64,000 nt of DNA from Saccharopolyspora rosea (GCF_025643595.1 NZ_CP102826.1:5828001-5892000); one strand, 5' to 3'. Positions 20,403-28,765 are shown, counted from the stretch's first letter. Translations and numbers: made by a program. Notes: a model not told the origin generated them from the letters alone.

Positions 20403-20709
20403 AGAGGAGTTCCCTCGTATCCAGCACCTGCTGCTTGAAGTAGGGGTTGCGAATGCTGGTAGCGCTCACGAGATCGACCGGGCGACCGAGGATCCGTTCC
20501 AACCCTTCCTTCAGATCGAAGTACGTACCGAAGTAATCGAAGCCGGGGCCGGTGTCGAATTCGACCAGCACGTCGACGTCACTGGCCTCGACGTCGAACG
20601 AGTCACCCACACCGGAACCGAACAGGTCGAGACGACGGACCGAGAGCGCGCGACACAGCTCTTCGATCTCACTGCGCTTCTCTTCGATCAGTTCGTGCAT
20701 GACCTGCAC
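20392..20709 (-). CDS. mntA: MNT antitoxin nucleotidyltransferase
   Basis: This 105-residue minimal nucleotidyltransferase has Gly31-Ser32 followed by Asp44-x-Asp46 (GSX11DXD). In studied pairs the MNT protein AMPylates the HEPN toxin and so silences it. It is the first gene of the pair and overlaps hepT by 11 bases. ATG 20709 and a second in-frame ATG three codons later are both possible starts. Confidence 0.9.
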   Translation of the reverse strand: MQVMHELIEEKRSEIEELCRALSVRRLDLFGSGVGDSFDVEASDVDVLVEFDTGPGFDYFGTYFDLKEGLERILGRPVDLVSATSIRNPYFKQQVLDTRELLYAA

Positions 20710-20766
20710 CTCCCGACACGATTGTGCCCGACCGAAGCGGATAGGTCACCTCGCAGGAGGAATCGC

Positions 20767-21573
20767 TCAGAAGTCGAAGACCACCGTCACCGGTGCGTGA
20801 TCCGACCAGCGCTGGTCGTAGCTCGGGGCCTTCTCCACCCGGGCCTCGACGGCGCGGTCGGCCAGTGCGGGCGTGGCGACGTGGTAGTCGATCCGCCAGC
20901 CCGAGTCGTTGTCGAACGCCTTGCCGCGGTAGGACCACCAGGAGTACGGGCCGGGGCCCTCCGGGTGCAGGCGGCGGACCACGTCGACGTAGCCGGCCTC
21001 GTCGAAGACGTGGCTGAGCCAGGCGCGTTCCTCGGGCAGGAAGCCCGCGTTCTTCTGGTTGCCCTTCCAGTTCTTCAGGTCGATCTCGCGGTGGGCGATG
21101 TTCCAGTCGCCGCAGACCAGGACCTCGCGGCCGGCGGCCGCGGCGCGGTCGCGCAGGTCCACCAGGTAGCTCAGGAACTCCTTCATGAAGCGTTCCTTCT
21201 CGTCCTGGCGCGGGGTGCCGACGTCGCCGCTGGGCAGGTACAGGCTGCCGACCACCAGTCCCGGCAGGTCGACCTCGACGTAACGTCCACTGGTGTCGAA
21301 CTCGGCCGAGCCGAAGCCGATGCGGGTCGCCTCCGGGCGGGTGCGGCTGTAGAGCGCGACTCCCGCGCGGCCCTTGAGCGAGCTCGGGGCCAGCACGCCG
21401 TGCCACCCCTGTGGTTCGCGCACGTCGCCGGACAGCTGATCGGGCTCCGCGCGGGTCTCCTGGAGGCAGACCACGTCAGCGCCGGTGGCCGCCAACCACT
21501 CCAGGTAGCCCTTCTTGGCCGCAGCGCGCAGGCCGTTGACGTTCACCGTCGACACCGTTAGAAAAGCACACAC
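20767..21573 (-). CDS. xth: Exodeoxyribonuclease III
   Basis: This 268-residue exonuclease III/AP endonuclease of base excision repair has the family motifs VNVNGLRAA near the start, VCLQET (metal-binding Glu), GDWNIAH, and the C-terminal WSDHAP with the catalytic Asp-His. The start GTG 21573 gives an unusual leader (MCAF) before the normal LTVSTVNVNG. An AGGA site seven bases upstream supports it. A copy of the expected native start (VLTVSTVNV) sits at 24855-24923, so the present start seems to have been supplied by inserted DNA. Confidence 0.95.
   Translation of the reverse strand: MCAFLTVSTVNVNGLRAAAKKGYLEWLAATGADVVCLQETRAEPDQLSGDVREPQGWHGVLAPSSLKGRAGVALYSRTRPEATRIGFGSAEFDTSGRYVEVDLPGLVVGSLYLPSGDVGTPRQDEKERFMKEFLSYLVDLRDRAAAAGREVLVCGDWNIAHREIDLKNWKGNQKNAGFLPEERAWLSHVFDEAGYVDVVRRLHPEGPGPYSWWSYRGKAFDNDSGWRIDYHVATPALADRAVEARVEKAPSYDQRWSDHAPVTVVFDF
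20770..20901. repeat. 132-bp direct repeat, native xth 3' end
   Basis: This is the partner of 19889-20020, with no mismatches. It is the genuine 3' part of xth. Confidence 0.85.
21542..21565. repeat. 24-bp imperfect repeat at the xth 5' end (left copy)
   Basis: The bases encoding the first codons of xth match 24898-24921 at about 20 of 24 positions, in the same orientation. The two copies bracket about 3.3 kb of foreign or decayed DNA and may be the ends of an old insertion into xth. Confidence 0.5.
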
Positions 21574-21679
21574 AATTCGATCCTACGAAACCGGCGCCCA
21601 GGCCGGGATGACCTGCACCGAGGCGCGGCGCCGCTTTCCGGGCGAGGCGCCCGGGACGATCTCGATCCGCTTGATCAAT

Positions 21680-21968
21680 CACCAGCGAAGCGACCTACCT
21701 GCGCGGCCGGATCGACTGGGCCAGCACACAACCCTGGATCGACGAGCTCGCCGACGACCTCCGCGACCTCCACCACCAGGTCGCCAGGCTCGCCGGAACC
21801 ACCGTGCGTCCGCTCGCGCCCTGCCCGGACTGCAACCGGCCCGCTGTGGCCGGTCGGCGACACCGACACGATCGCCGTGCGGTGCGGTATCTGCGGCAGC
21901 TCCTACGACGGGCTCGACCTGCTGAACCTCGGGCAGCAGGCCGCATTCGAGAGGGCCGGGGCCGCATG
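21680..21968 (+). pseudogene. Zinc-ribbon protein remnant of a mobile element
   Basis: Two frames join into one protein: EATYLRGRIDWASTQPWIDE through CPDCN, then after an extra C near 21840, PLWPVGDTDTIAVRCGIC and GQQAAFERAGAA with a stop at 21968. The paired CPDC and CGIC look like a zinc ribbon. Proteins of this type are common in actinobacterial prophages and integrative elements. The start is lost and the frame is broken. Confidence 0.5.
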
Positions 21969-22228
21969 ATCGGGCGACCTCCCAGTGCACTCGACGTGTC
22001 GCGCTGGAGCAGCACCGCCAGCAGCATGATCCGGCCCATGAGATCACCCCTGACCTTGACCAGCTGCGCGCGAGCATGGAACCCGCGAAGGCCGCCGAAG
22101 CCCAGTTCTGGGCGCGTACTGCCGAGCTCGGCATCCCCGACGGCCAAGCCTGGGACGCGCTCCGCGTCGTGCTCGGCGAAATCCAGGACCGCCTCGCCGC
22201 CGATCCTGCACGGAAGCCGGAACTGTGA
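21966..22228 (+). pseudogene. Mobile-element hypothetical protein remnant
   Basis: An ATG overlaps the previous stop (ATGA), but the conserved-looking reading lies in another frame: LEQHRQQHDPAHEITPDL, then QLRASMEPAKAAEAQFWAR, ending in a stop at 22228. A frameshift near 22000 separates the start from this part. I do not recognise the family. Its coupling to the zinc-ribbon remnant suggests they came from the same element. Confidence 0.4.
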
Positions 22229-22324
22229 CCCGTTACATGTTCCAACGCCGTGGCGCGGGAAGCCGACGGTTTCCCGCTGAACTGGCAAGACTTCCGATGG
22301 AGTGCTTATCCCTGTTCGACGACG

Positions 22325-22645
22325 TCACTCGCCCGGCGGGCGGTAGCCGAGCTCCTTCGACACGGCCTCGTCGACCTCGGCGGGAGTCATCAGGACGACG
22401 GTATCGGTGCGAGCGGCACCGGAGCCGCTGACGGCCAGTCCGATGGACGCCGCCGAGGCGTTGTCCGGCAGGTCGACGATGACGTAGGTGTCGTAGTCGC
22501 CGAAGGCGAAGTAGAACGACTCCAACTTGCCGCCGAGCTTCTCCGCCACGCTCCGGATGGCGTCCACCCGGGCAGTGCCGCCTTTCTTGCGCAGACCTTT
22601 GACACCCTCGGCGGTGTAGGCCGCTCGCACCAGGTACTTGGTCAC
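22325..22645 (-). CDS. GYD domain-containing protein
   Basis: This small protein of about 106 residues has the pattern TKYLVRAAYTAEGVKGL, a G-G-T-A-R-x-D-A segment, and FYFAFGDYDTYVIVDLPD, which contains the Gly-Tyr/Asp-Tyr-Asp signature that names the family. GYD proteins are small ferredoxin-like-fold proteins with no settled function. I chose GTG 22645 because homologues begin just before TKYL; GTG 22654 or an ATG further upstream are alternatives. It is an intact gene within the xth scar zone. Confidence 0.8.
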   Translation of the reverse strand: MTKYLVRAAYTAEGVKGLRKKGGTARVDAIRSVAEKLGGKLESFYFAFGDYDTYVIVDLPDNASAASIGLAVSGSGAARTDTVVLMTPAEVDEAVSKELGYRPPGE

Positions 22646-22796
22646 TTCGATCACGCCCTCGATCTGTCGTTCGTAGGCAGCAAAATTGCTGGTCGTCGTG
22701 AAGCGCGATGCCGTCGATGGGATGCGCGCAAACGCTCTACCCTGAACGGGTCCGAAAGCCGAACGACGCACCAATGATCCACAGTGGAGTTCGAAA

Positions 22797-23036
22797 GTGA
22801 CAACCCGTCCGTCGATCGTCCGCTACCGCGACGGCCGCACCCTGGTCGACAGGGCGAGCCTCGCCCGGCTCACCGGCCGCTCCGTGCACACCATCCGCGG
22901 CGCCTGCCCCGTCGCCGACCGAGACCGCACCGGACGCCCCCTCTACGACGCCCAGCACTGCGCGCAGATCCTCGCCGCGGTCCGCACCCGCAAGCGCCGC
23001 AGCGGGTCAGCGCCTCAGTGCGACGGGCACAGGTAG
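22797..23036 (+). CDS. Small helix-turn-helix protein of mobile-element type
   Basis: This 79-residue protein is basic with a central helix-turn-helix-like stretch (VDRASLARLTGRSVHTIRGA). It is followed by GRPLYDAQHCAQIL, a pattern seen in MerR-like or excisionase-like proteins of actinobacterial elements. It starts with GTG 22797, just after a TCCACAGTGGA palindrome. Its 3' end overlaps the convergent DUF732-like gene by 22 bases. It is probably a leftover of the element inserted at xth. Confidence 0.55.
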   Translation: MTTRPSIVRYRDGRTLVDRASLARLTGRSVHTIRGACPVADRDRTGRPLYDAQHCAQILAAVRTRKRRSGSAPQCDGHR

Positions 23037-23338
23037 GTCTCGGCGTTCCCGACGATGTACGTCGCCATCTCCGCCACCGCGTGCCCGTTGGTCTGCCGAA
23101 TCTCCCGTGCCACCTCCGCCGGAGTGCGTCCGCCCTCTAGTTCTGCGCACACGCGGCGCGCGAGGTCGAGGGTCTTCTCGTCGCCGTACCCGTGGATCCC
23201 GGACCCGACCTCCGACGCCTTCCGGTACACCGCGTTGAGGTAGTCCTGTTCGTCCTGCGGCAAGTCGGTGCTCGCCGCGACCTCACCGCCACACGACGCG
23301 AGCGCTGGAGCCAGGGCCACACCCAGAAGAACGGGCAA
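23015..23338 (-). CDS. DUF732-like lipoprotein
   Basis: The frame encodes a hydrophobic lead, a lipobox (LASC), and a mature part of about 85 residues with EQDYLNAVYRKASEVGSG. The HGYGDEKTLDLARRVCAELEGG segment follows, matching DUF732 proteins common in mycobacteria and relatives, then two late Cys. It should be an anchored envelope protein. The start is uncertain: I used TTG 23338, while longer readings overlap the divergent secreted-protein gene. The function is unknown. Confidence 0.65.
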   Translation of the reverse strand: MPVLLGVALAPALASCGGEVAASTDLPQDEQDYLNAVYRKASEVGSGIHGYGDEKTLDLARRVCAELEGGRTPAEVAREIRQTNGHAVAEMATYIVGNAETYLCPSH

Positions 23339-23365
23339 AATTCGCGAAATAATCGCATCGCGAAA

Positions 23366-23788
23366 GTGCTTCGCCAGTCGGTCACCGCGACCGCAGTAGC
23401 ACTCCTGGGGGTTCTCGCGATGGGTGGCGCCGCGGGCGCCGCACCGCAGGCCGTAGCCGAAGATCTGCCCGTGCCGTCGGGTTACGGTCCGGTCGGGGAG
23501 CCGTATTACCTCGATTTCAGCCACGAGGCACAGATGGCCGTGGCCTCCGGAATCCCAGCTACCGCTTCCGGTGCCATCTGCCTTACGACGAGCGGAGCGG
23601 CATGCACCATCTCAGGACCGGTGGCGGCAATTGCCACTCCTTTCGTATCCGGGGCCGTGGTGTGTCCGAACAACGGCATCCGTCGGCTCCACTTCCAGGA
23701 TTACAGCGTCCCTCCGACGGGAGTCCCGACACCTGGGGTGCAGCCAAAGCTCATCGGCAATGAATGCGTTCCTCCACCGCCGAAATAA
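23366..23788 (+). CDS. Secreted hypothetical protein
   Basis: This 140-residue protein starts at GTG 23366 with a clear signal peptide (LRQSVTATAVALLGVLAMGG, cleavage near AGA-AP). The mature part is rich in Gly, Pro and small residues with four cysteines and a Pro-rich end. I see no known domain. No good ribosome site is visible. It lies back to back with the DUF732-like gene and is followed by a hairpin with a TATTTT tract. Confidence 0.6.
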   Translation: MLRQSVTATAVALLGVLAMGGAAGAAPQAVAEDLPVPSGYGPVGEPYYLDFSHEAQMAVASGIPATASGAICLTTSGAACTISGPVAAIATPFVSGAVVCPNNGIRRLHFQDYSVPPTGVPTPGVQPKLIGNECVPPPPK

Positions 23789-23812
23789 CTGAACCACGCA
23801 CCCGACTGAAGA

Positions 23813-23849
23813 GCCCGGTTATGCTGCTGACCCAGCTGCATAACCGGGC
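23813..23849 (+). terminator. Intrinsic terminator after the secreted protein
   Basis: Twelve-base perfect arms (23813-23824 and 23838-23849) are followed closely by TATTTT. It can serve the secreted-protein gene and, on the other side, the hydrolase remnant. Confidence 0.7.
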
Positions 23850-23906
23850 CCTATTTTGCTGTCCATCCACGACTTCACCGCGCATGAATGAACCCGCGCT
23901 GACAAT

Positions 23907-24560
23907 TCAGGTTTCATGTCGGCGCGGGTTGCTGGGGATCTGGTTGCCACCGAACGCCGGGTCTGCTGGGTTCATGCCGTACCAGTGTTGGTCCGGCGAG
24001 CCGCCCCATGTGGTCGGATCCGGGCTCGCGGCGAGGTGGATCGCGTCGTCACGGGACGTTCCAGCCCACACGTGATCCGCGGGTACCCCCAAGTCCCCAG
24101 CGTGTTCGACCCCCACGCCAGGGGAGCCGAGGAAGGCGATGTCGTCTGCGTGCAAGCCGTGATCGCGTGAGGCATAGCCGACCACCGTGGAACCGTAGCT
24201 GTGCCCCAAGACTGTGTTGTGTGACGGCGGGCCGTCATGGGTGACGCGGAGTCCCTGCTGGAAGTCGGCGAGGTCTTTCTCAGCTCCCCGCGCATAGTGT
24301 TCCTCCGCCGCACCGGGCACGAGACTGTTCGGCGACTCGTAGCCCTCCGAGACGATCGTCGCGACCTTCTGGTCTGGCGCGATCTGCTGCGCACGGTCGA
24401 GGACGGCCTGGTTGTTACCCAGATCGCCTTTGACGCCGCCAACTGGGTGTCCAGCGGGTCCTTCGAATCTATGATCTGGCGCTGTTCCTTCCGTATCTCG
24501 TTCAGCTTGTTCAGAATCGATTGCTTAGCGGAGGCCAGAAGGAGATGGACGCCGTCTACG
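23907..24560 (-). pseudogene. Alpha/beta hydrolase (DUF1023 type), frameshifted
   Basis: The C-terminal 137 codons carry the nucleophile elbow GHSYGS and the typical DDIAFLGSPGVGVEHAGDL region of actinobacterial DUF1023 hydrolases. The frame upstream (GNNQAVLDRAQQIAPDQ and beyond) is intact back to about 24447. There one base seems lost in a run of C, and the N-terminal part (NEIRKEQRQIIDSKDPLDT) continues in another frame. No proper start is seen. It is a disrupted gene in the scar zone. Confidence 0.7.
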
Positions 24561-24596
24561 AAGTCCCTGTGAGAGACCCCCTGCAAGGGAGAACGC

Positions 24597-24800
24597 ACGA
24601 GGTACGAGCTCGATGGCGCCGCGTGGCGGAAGTCGTCACGCAGCGCTGGCAGCGGCCAGTGCGTCGAGGTCGCGCAGAACCTGGCCCACGTGGCCGCGGT
24701 GCGCGACTCGAAGAACCCGCACGAGACCGCGCTGGTCTTCGGCAAGGAGAACTTCGCCAACTTCCTCACCGACATCAAGCGCGGCAAGTTCGACCTCTGA
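24597..24800 (+). CDS. DUF397 domain protein with no standard start codon
   Basis: The frame encodes YELDGAAWRKSSRSAG, then GQCVEVAQNLAHVAAVRDSK, and ends NFLTDIKRGKFDL, a complete DUF397 protein of about 67 residues. These small proteins partner XRE/DUF5753 regulators. Where the start should be the codon is ACG (24597), well placed six bases after AAGGGAG; an in-frame stop lies at 24570 and no ATG, GTG or TTG intervenes. It either uses ACG or was silenced by a T-to-C change. Its HTH partner is absent here. Confidence 0.55.
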   Translation, partial: TRYELDGAAWRKSSRSAGSGQCVEVAQNLAHVAAVRDSKNPHETALVFGKENFANFLTDIKRGKFDL

Positions 24801-24810
24801 GGCACGACAC

Positions 24811-24844
24811 CAACGGGCCCCGTCGATCCCGACGGGGCCCGTTG
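24811..24844 (+). terminator. Intrinsic terminator after the DUF397 gene
   Basis: Perfect 14-base arms (24811-24824 and 24831-24844) enclose a six-base loop. It lies 10 bases after the DUF397 stop. Confidence 0.8.
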
Positions 24845-24854
24845 CTTGATCGCT

Positions 24855-24923
24855 CTACCTGCGGTTATCGCCGTCTCCTCGGCTGTGTGTCTTGCCAACG
24901 TTCACGGTCGACACAGTCAGCAC
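24855..24923 (-). pseudogene. Orphan xth 5' end
   Basis: A GTG at 24923 opens a 22-codon frame beginning LTVSTVNV, the exact expected N-terminus of exonuclease III, then runs into unrelated sequence and stops. The true xth body is 3.3 kb away. This marks the original upstream flank of xth, next to the histidine kinase gene. Confidence 0.65.
24898..24921. repeat. 24-bp imperfect repeat at the xth 5' end (right copy)
   Basis: This is the partner of 21542-21565, with about 20 of 24 positions equal. It covers the codons LTVSTVNV of the orphan xth start. Confidence 0.5.
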
Positions 24924-25011
24924 GGCACCGAGGGTAACGACGCCGAACCGGCGGGCCCGGTCCGGTGTGGTCCGGCGCTCGCGGCAGGACCGGTGCGGCG
25001 ACCGACCGTGC

Positions 25012-26355
25012 TCAGCCCACTCCGGCGGGTTTGCGGGTCCGGCGGCGGTGGCGGCGACGGGAGCGCTTCGGAGCGGCCGGGCGTTGCCAGAGCCACATGC
25101 AGACCCGGGCACCGCCGAGGCTGGAGCGGTCGAGACCGATGCGGCCGCCGGTGGATTCGGCGACGCGGCGCGCGATGTCCAGGCCGAGGCCGGTGGAGCC
25201 GGCGCTGCTGCGGCCCCGCTGCACCGCCTCGGCGAGCTCGGCGACACCGGGACCGGCGTCCTCGACGACCACGCTGACCACGCCCTCGCTCCGCTGCAAC
25301 GACACGACGAACTCGGTGCCCTCCGGGGTGTGCCGGAACACGTTGCCGACGACCGAATCGACCGCCGCGGCCAGTTCCGCGCGCGGCACCGGGACCTGCA
25401 CCGACCCGGTCGCGCCGCGCAACCGCCACGGGCGCTGCTGGTCCTCGGCCAGCGCGGACCAGAACTCCAGGCGTTCCCGGAGCAGCTCGGCCGCGTCGCA
25501 CTCGGACTCCTCGCCGGGATCCGCGCGGCGGGCGCTGGTGATGACCGCGTCCACCTCGCTCTCCAACCGCTCGACGGCCTCCCGGGTCTGCTCGGCGGCC
25601 GGGTCGTCACCGAGCGCCTCGGCGTTGAGCCGCAACGCGGTCAGCGGGGTGCGCAGCCGGTGCGAGAGATCGGCGGCCATCTCGCGCTCGGCGGTCAACA
25701 GTTGGCGCACCCGGTCGGCCATGGTGTTGAACGCCCGCCCCGCTTCCTCCAGTTCGGGCGGTCCGCTCGGGTGCACGCGCACCGTGAGGTCCCCGGCACC
25801 GAGCGCGGACGAGGCGTCGGCGAGCCGCCGGGACGCGCGCACCACCCGCGCCGCCAGCCGGTCGGCGATCAACACCGAACCCGCGACCAGGAACAACCCG
25901 ACCGCGGCGAGCACCAACCAGGCCCGCAGCACGCCGCGCGACTGGAGTTCCTCGGGCACGAAGACCTCGGCGAGCGCGGTGCGCCCGCCGTCCAGCGCGA
26001 TCGGCTGCACGAAAGCCGTGCCACCGCGGACCGGCACCGTCGAGGCGCGCACCTCGGAGATCGCCAGCCGCACGGCGTGCGCGTCGACGCGGGGAGCGCC
26101 GACCACCCCACCGCCCGGCAGGTACACCGCGAGGCGTCCGTCCTGCCCGGCCGGGGTGCTCGCGACGGCCTTGCCGACCAGGCCGCGGTCGGTCGTGGTG
26201 GACAGCACGGGCGCCAGCGCCACCGCCTGGCGTTCCGCGTCGGTGATCGCCTGATCGCGCGCCATCTCCCGGACCACCAGGCCGAGCGGGATGAGGAACG
26301 CCAGCGCGACCATCGAGGTCACGGCGAGGAAGACCAGCGCGAGCGAGCTCCTCAT
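25012..26355 (-). CDS. Sensor histidine kinase
   Basis: This 447-residue membrane sensor has two transmembrane helices (about 5-27 and 145-168) flanking an extracytoplasmic domain of about 115 residues, then HAMP, a DHp domain with His232 in LSHRLRTPLTAL, and an ATPase domain with N-V-F-R-H-T, DAGPGV and GLGLDIA boxes. A basic, possibly nucleic-acid-like tail follows. It overlaps the upstream response regulator stop (ATGA), so the two are translationally coupled. The signal is unknown. Confidence 0.93.
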   Translation of the reverse strand: MRSSLALVFLAVTSMVALAFLIPLGLVVREMARDQAITDAERQAVALAPVLSTTTDRGLVGKAVASTPAGQDGRLAVYLPGGGVVGAPRVDAHAVRLAISEVRASTVPVRGGTAFVQPIALDGGRTALAEVFVPEELQSRGVLRAWLVLAAVGLFLVAGSVLIADRLAARVVRASRRLADASSALGAGDLTVRVHPSGPPELEEAGRAFNTMADRVRQLLTAEREMAADLSHRLRTPLTALRLNAEALGDDPAAEQTREAVERLESEVDAVITSARRADPGEESECDAAELLRERLEFWSALAEDQQRPWRLRGATGSVQVPVPRAELAAAVDSVVGNVFRHTPEGTEFVVSLQRSEGVVSVVVEDAGPGVAELAEAVQRGRSSAGSTGLGLDIARRVAESTGGRIGLDRSSLGGARVCMWLWQRPAAPKRSRRRHRRRTRKPAGVG

Positions 26356-27029
26356 TCCGGGCACACCAGCTTCACGCCGACACCGCGCACCGTGTGCAGG
26401 AACCGGGGCTGCGCCGCGCTTTCGCCGAGCTTGCGGCGCAGCCAGGACAGGTGCACGTCGATGGTCTGGTCGTCCCCATAGGACTGCCGCCACACCTTGG
26501 CGAGCAGTTCGCGGCGCGGCACCACCCGTCCCGGCCGGGCGGCGAGGTAGGCGAGCAGGTCGAACTCGCGGCGGGTCAGTTCGAGTTCGGCGCCGTCCAA
26601 CCGGGCCACCCGGCTGTCCAGGTCGATGTGCAGCCCGCCGACCTCCACCAGCTGCGCGGGCTGCGCGCCGCGGGCGCGGCGCAGCACCGCGTCGATGCGC
26701 GCGTTGAGGTGCTCGCCGGAGAACGGCTTGACGATGTAGTCGTCCGCGCCCGCGCGCAGCAGCCGCACGATCTCCCGCTCGTCGTCGCGGGCGGTCGCGA
26801 CGATGGTGGGGGCGTCGGAAACGCCGCGGATCATCTTGAGCGTCTCCCCACCGTCGAGGTCGGGCAGGCCGAGGTCGAGGATGATGACGTCCGGCGGGTG
26901 TTCGGCGACCTCGCGCAGCGAAGCGAGCGCGGTGCCGACGCTGCGCACCACCCGGTCGCGGGCGGTCAGGTCGCGGATCATCGCGGCCCGCACCACCGGG
27001 TCGTCCTCGACAACAAGAACCACAGCCAT
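26352..27029 (-). CDS. OmpR-family response regulator
   Basis: This 225-residue regulator has a receiver domain with acidic Asp9-Asp10, phosphoacceptor Asp52 in ILDLGLPD and the conserved Lys in YIVKPF. A C-terminal OmpR winged helix follows (LTRREFDLLAYLAARPGRVV ... DVHLSWLRRKLG). It is the first gene of the two-component operon and overlaps the kinase by four bases. ATG 27029 places the receiver motif correctly. Confidence 0.94.
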   Translation of the reverse strand: MAVVLVVEDDPVVRAAMIRDLTARDRVVRSVGTALASLREVAEHPPDVIILDLGLPDLDGGETLKMIRGVSDAPTIVATARDDEREIVRLLRAGADDYIVKPFSGEHLNARIDAVLRRARGAQPAQLVEVGGLHIDLDSRVARLDGAELELTRREFDLLAYLAARPGRVVPRRELLAKVWRQSYGDDQTIDVHLSWLRRKLGESAAQPRFLHTVRGVGVKLVCPE

Positions 27030-27179
27030 GGCGAGGACGCTACCCAAAAGCCCGAGAGTTTCTCGTCTTCTGGTCGGCGGACGCCCCCGGGGCAGGCCGC
27101 GAACGGCGAGCGAGCGTTCGGTCGCGACGATCCGGGGTGGTTGCGCCGGACCCCGCAGCCGGGCCAGGATGTCGCTCCC

Positions 27180-27659
27180 GTGCGCGTCAAACGAACCCTC
27201 ACCTACGTCGGCGCCTGGCTGGCCGCGACGACGGCCGCGGTGACCGTGACGTGGCTGGGGGTGCGCGACGTGATGCGCGGCGCGGTGATCGACCAGCCGG
27301 ACGCGATCCCGGTGCTGCGCCCGGTCTCCGCCCCGGCCGATCCGCCCCCGCAACCACCACCGGCCCCGCCTCCCCCGCCGGATCCGGTGTCGACGCCGCC
27401 GGTCCCGCAGCAGGCGGCGCCGCCTCCCGAGCCCACCGACGACGTGCGCGGCTACGACGTCCTGGGCGGACAGGTGGTGCTCGCGGTGAGCCCGGACGGC
27501 GCGGAACTGGTCTCGGCCACGCCGAACCAGGGCTACACGGTGCAGACCTGGCAGAACGAGGGTTGGCTGCGCGTCGAGTTCACCCGCGGCGAGCACGGTT
27601 CGACGGTGATCGCGAGCTGGTACGAGCACCCGACGACCGTCGAGCGGTTCGAGCACTGA
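27180..27659 (+). CDS. Membrane-anchored hypothetical protein with Pro-rich linker
   Basis: This 159-residue protein has an N-terminal helix (about 6-28), a linker of about 45 residues dominated by proline, and a C-terminal globular part of about 70 residues with several Trp (QTWQNEGWLRVEFTRG). This is the layout of a signal-anchored periplasmic-side protein. GTG 27180 was chosen because it precedes the helix directly. It is divergent from the two-component operon, 150 bases away, and might be a target. No family recognised. Confidence 0.6.
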   Translation: MRVKRTLTYVGAWLAATTAAVTVTWLGVRDVMRGAVIDQPDAIPVLRPVSAPADPPPQPPPAPPPPPDPVSTPPVPQQAAPPPEPTDDVRGYDVLGGQVVLAVSPDGAELVSATPNQGYTVQTWQNEGWLRVEFTRGEHGSTVIASWYEHPTTVERFEH

Positions 27660-27837
27660 CCGGCGGTCCACAGTGGGCGGGCGTGCGCTCGGCGAATGCC
27701 CCGAAACGGGATACGCACAGGTAACTTGCCGCGACGGGGTCGACTGACCACGCCGTTCGACTAAGATCCCCCCGGTAACGATCCGGCGGCCGGGAACGAC
27801 TCACCGATCGCACGATCACTCACCGGGAGGTCTCGAC

Positions 27838-28704
27838 GTGACCACGGATGGTGCCGCGGGCAGCGGCCCCACCGCTCGTCGGCTGGTGCTCGGCAGCCAG
27901 CTGCGCAGGTTGCGCGAAGCGAACGGGATCTCCCGCGAGGACGCCGGTTATTCGATCCGCGGCTCCGGGTCCAAGATCAGCCGGATGGAGCTCGGCCGCG
28001 TCGGGTTCAAGGAACGCGACGTCGCCGACCTGCTCACGCTGTACGGGGTGACCGAGGAGTCCGAACGGGAGTCGCTGCTGGAACTGGTGCGGCGCTCCAA
28101 CGAACCGGGCTGGTGGCACCGCTACAGCGATCTGATGCCCACCTGGTTCTCCGACTTCGTCGGCCTGGAGGAGTCGGCTTCCCGGATCCAGACCTACGAG
28201 CTGCAGTTCGTACCCGGTCTGCTGCAGACCGAGAACTACGCCCGCGCGGTCGCCTCGCAGGGCCGCCCGGAGTCGTCCTCCGACGAGATCGACCGCCGGG
28301 TGCGGCTGCGGATCCAGCGCCAGCGCATCTTCTCCCAGCCCCGGGCACCGCGGCTGTGGGCGGTGATCGACGAGTCGGTGCTGCACCGGCCGATCGGCGG
28401 TTCCAAGGTGCTGCGCGAGCAGATCGAGCACTTGCTGGAGATGACGCGGTTCCCCACGGTGTCGCTGCAGGTGCTGCCGTTCAACCTGGGCCGGTCGGCG
28501 GCCGAGGGCGCGTTCACCATCCTGCGGTTCGCCGAGCCGGAGATCCCCGACATCGTCTACCTGGAACACCTCTGCGGTGCGTTGTATCTGGACAAGCCGG
28601 ACGAGGTCGAGGTCTACAGCAAGGCCAGCCACCGGTTGGCCGTGGACGCGCACACTCCCGAGCAGACCCGCCGCACGCTGGCGGCAGCGCTGAAGTCCCT
28701 GTAA
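27838..28704 (+). CDS. XRE-family regulator with DUF5753 domain
   Basis: This 288-residue protein has an N-terminal Cro/C1 helix-turn-helix (about 17-75, LRRLREANGISREDAGYSI) and a long C-terminal DUF5753 region (ELQFVPGLLQTENYARAV and HLCGALYLDKPDEVE). Such proteins pair with DUF397 proteins in many actinomycetes and some control development or secondary metabolism. GTG 27838 follows GGGAGG. The DUF397 partner lies 167 bases downstream, beyond a cluster of palindromes. Confidence 0.92.
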   Translation: MTTDGAAGSGPTARRLVLGSQLRRLREANGISREDAGYSIRGSGSKISRMELGRVGFKERDVADLLTLYGVTEESERESLLELVRRSNEPGWWHRYSDLMPTWFSDFVGLEESASRIQTYELQFVPGLLQTENYARAVASQGRPESSSDEIDRRVRLRIQRQRIFSQPRAPRLWAVIDESVLHRPIGGSKVLREQIEHLLEMTRFPTVSLQVLPFNLGRSAAEGAFTILRFAEPEIPDIVYLEHLCGALYLDKPDEVEVYSKASHRLAVDAHTPEQTRRTLAAALKSL

Positions 28705-28765
28705 CGACGGGACACCTCCGGGGTCACTCCGCTACGAACATCGAGTGATCAAGATCTCAATCGTG

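Noticed and set aside
27180-27659. Possible role as a direct partner of the divergent two-component system
   Set aside because: Only divergent position supports it; there is no sensor-partner domain, so it stays a hypothetical protein.
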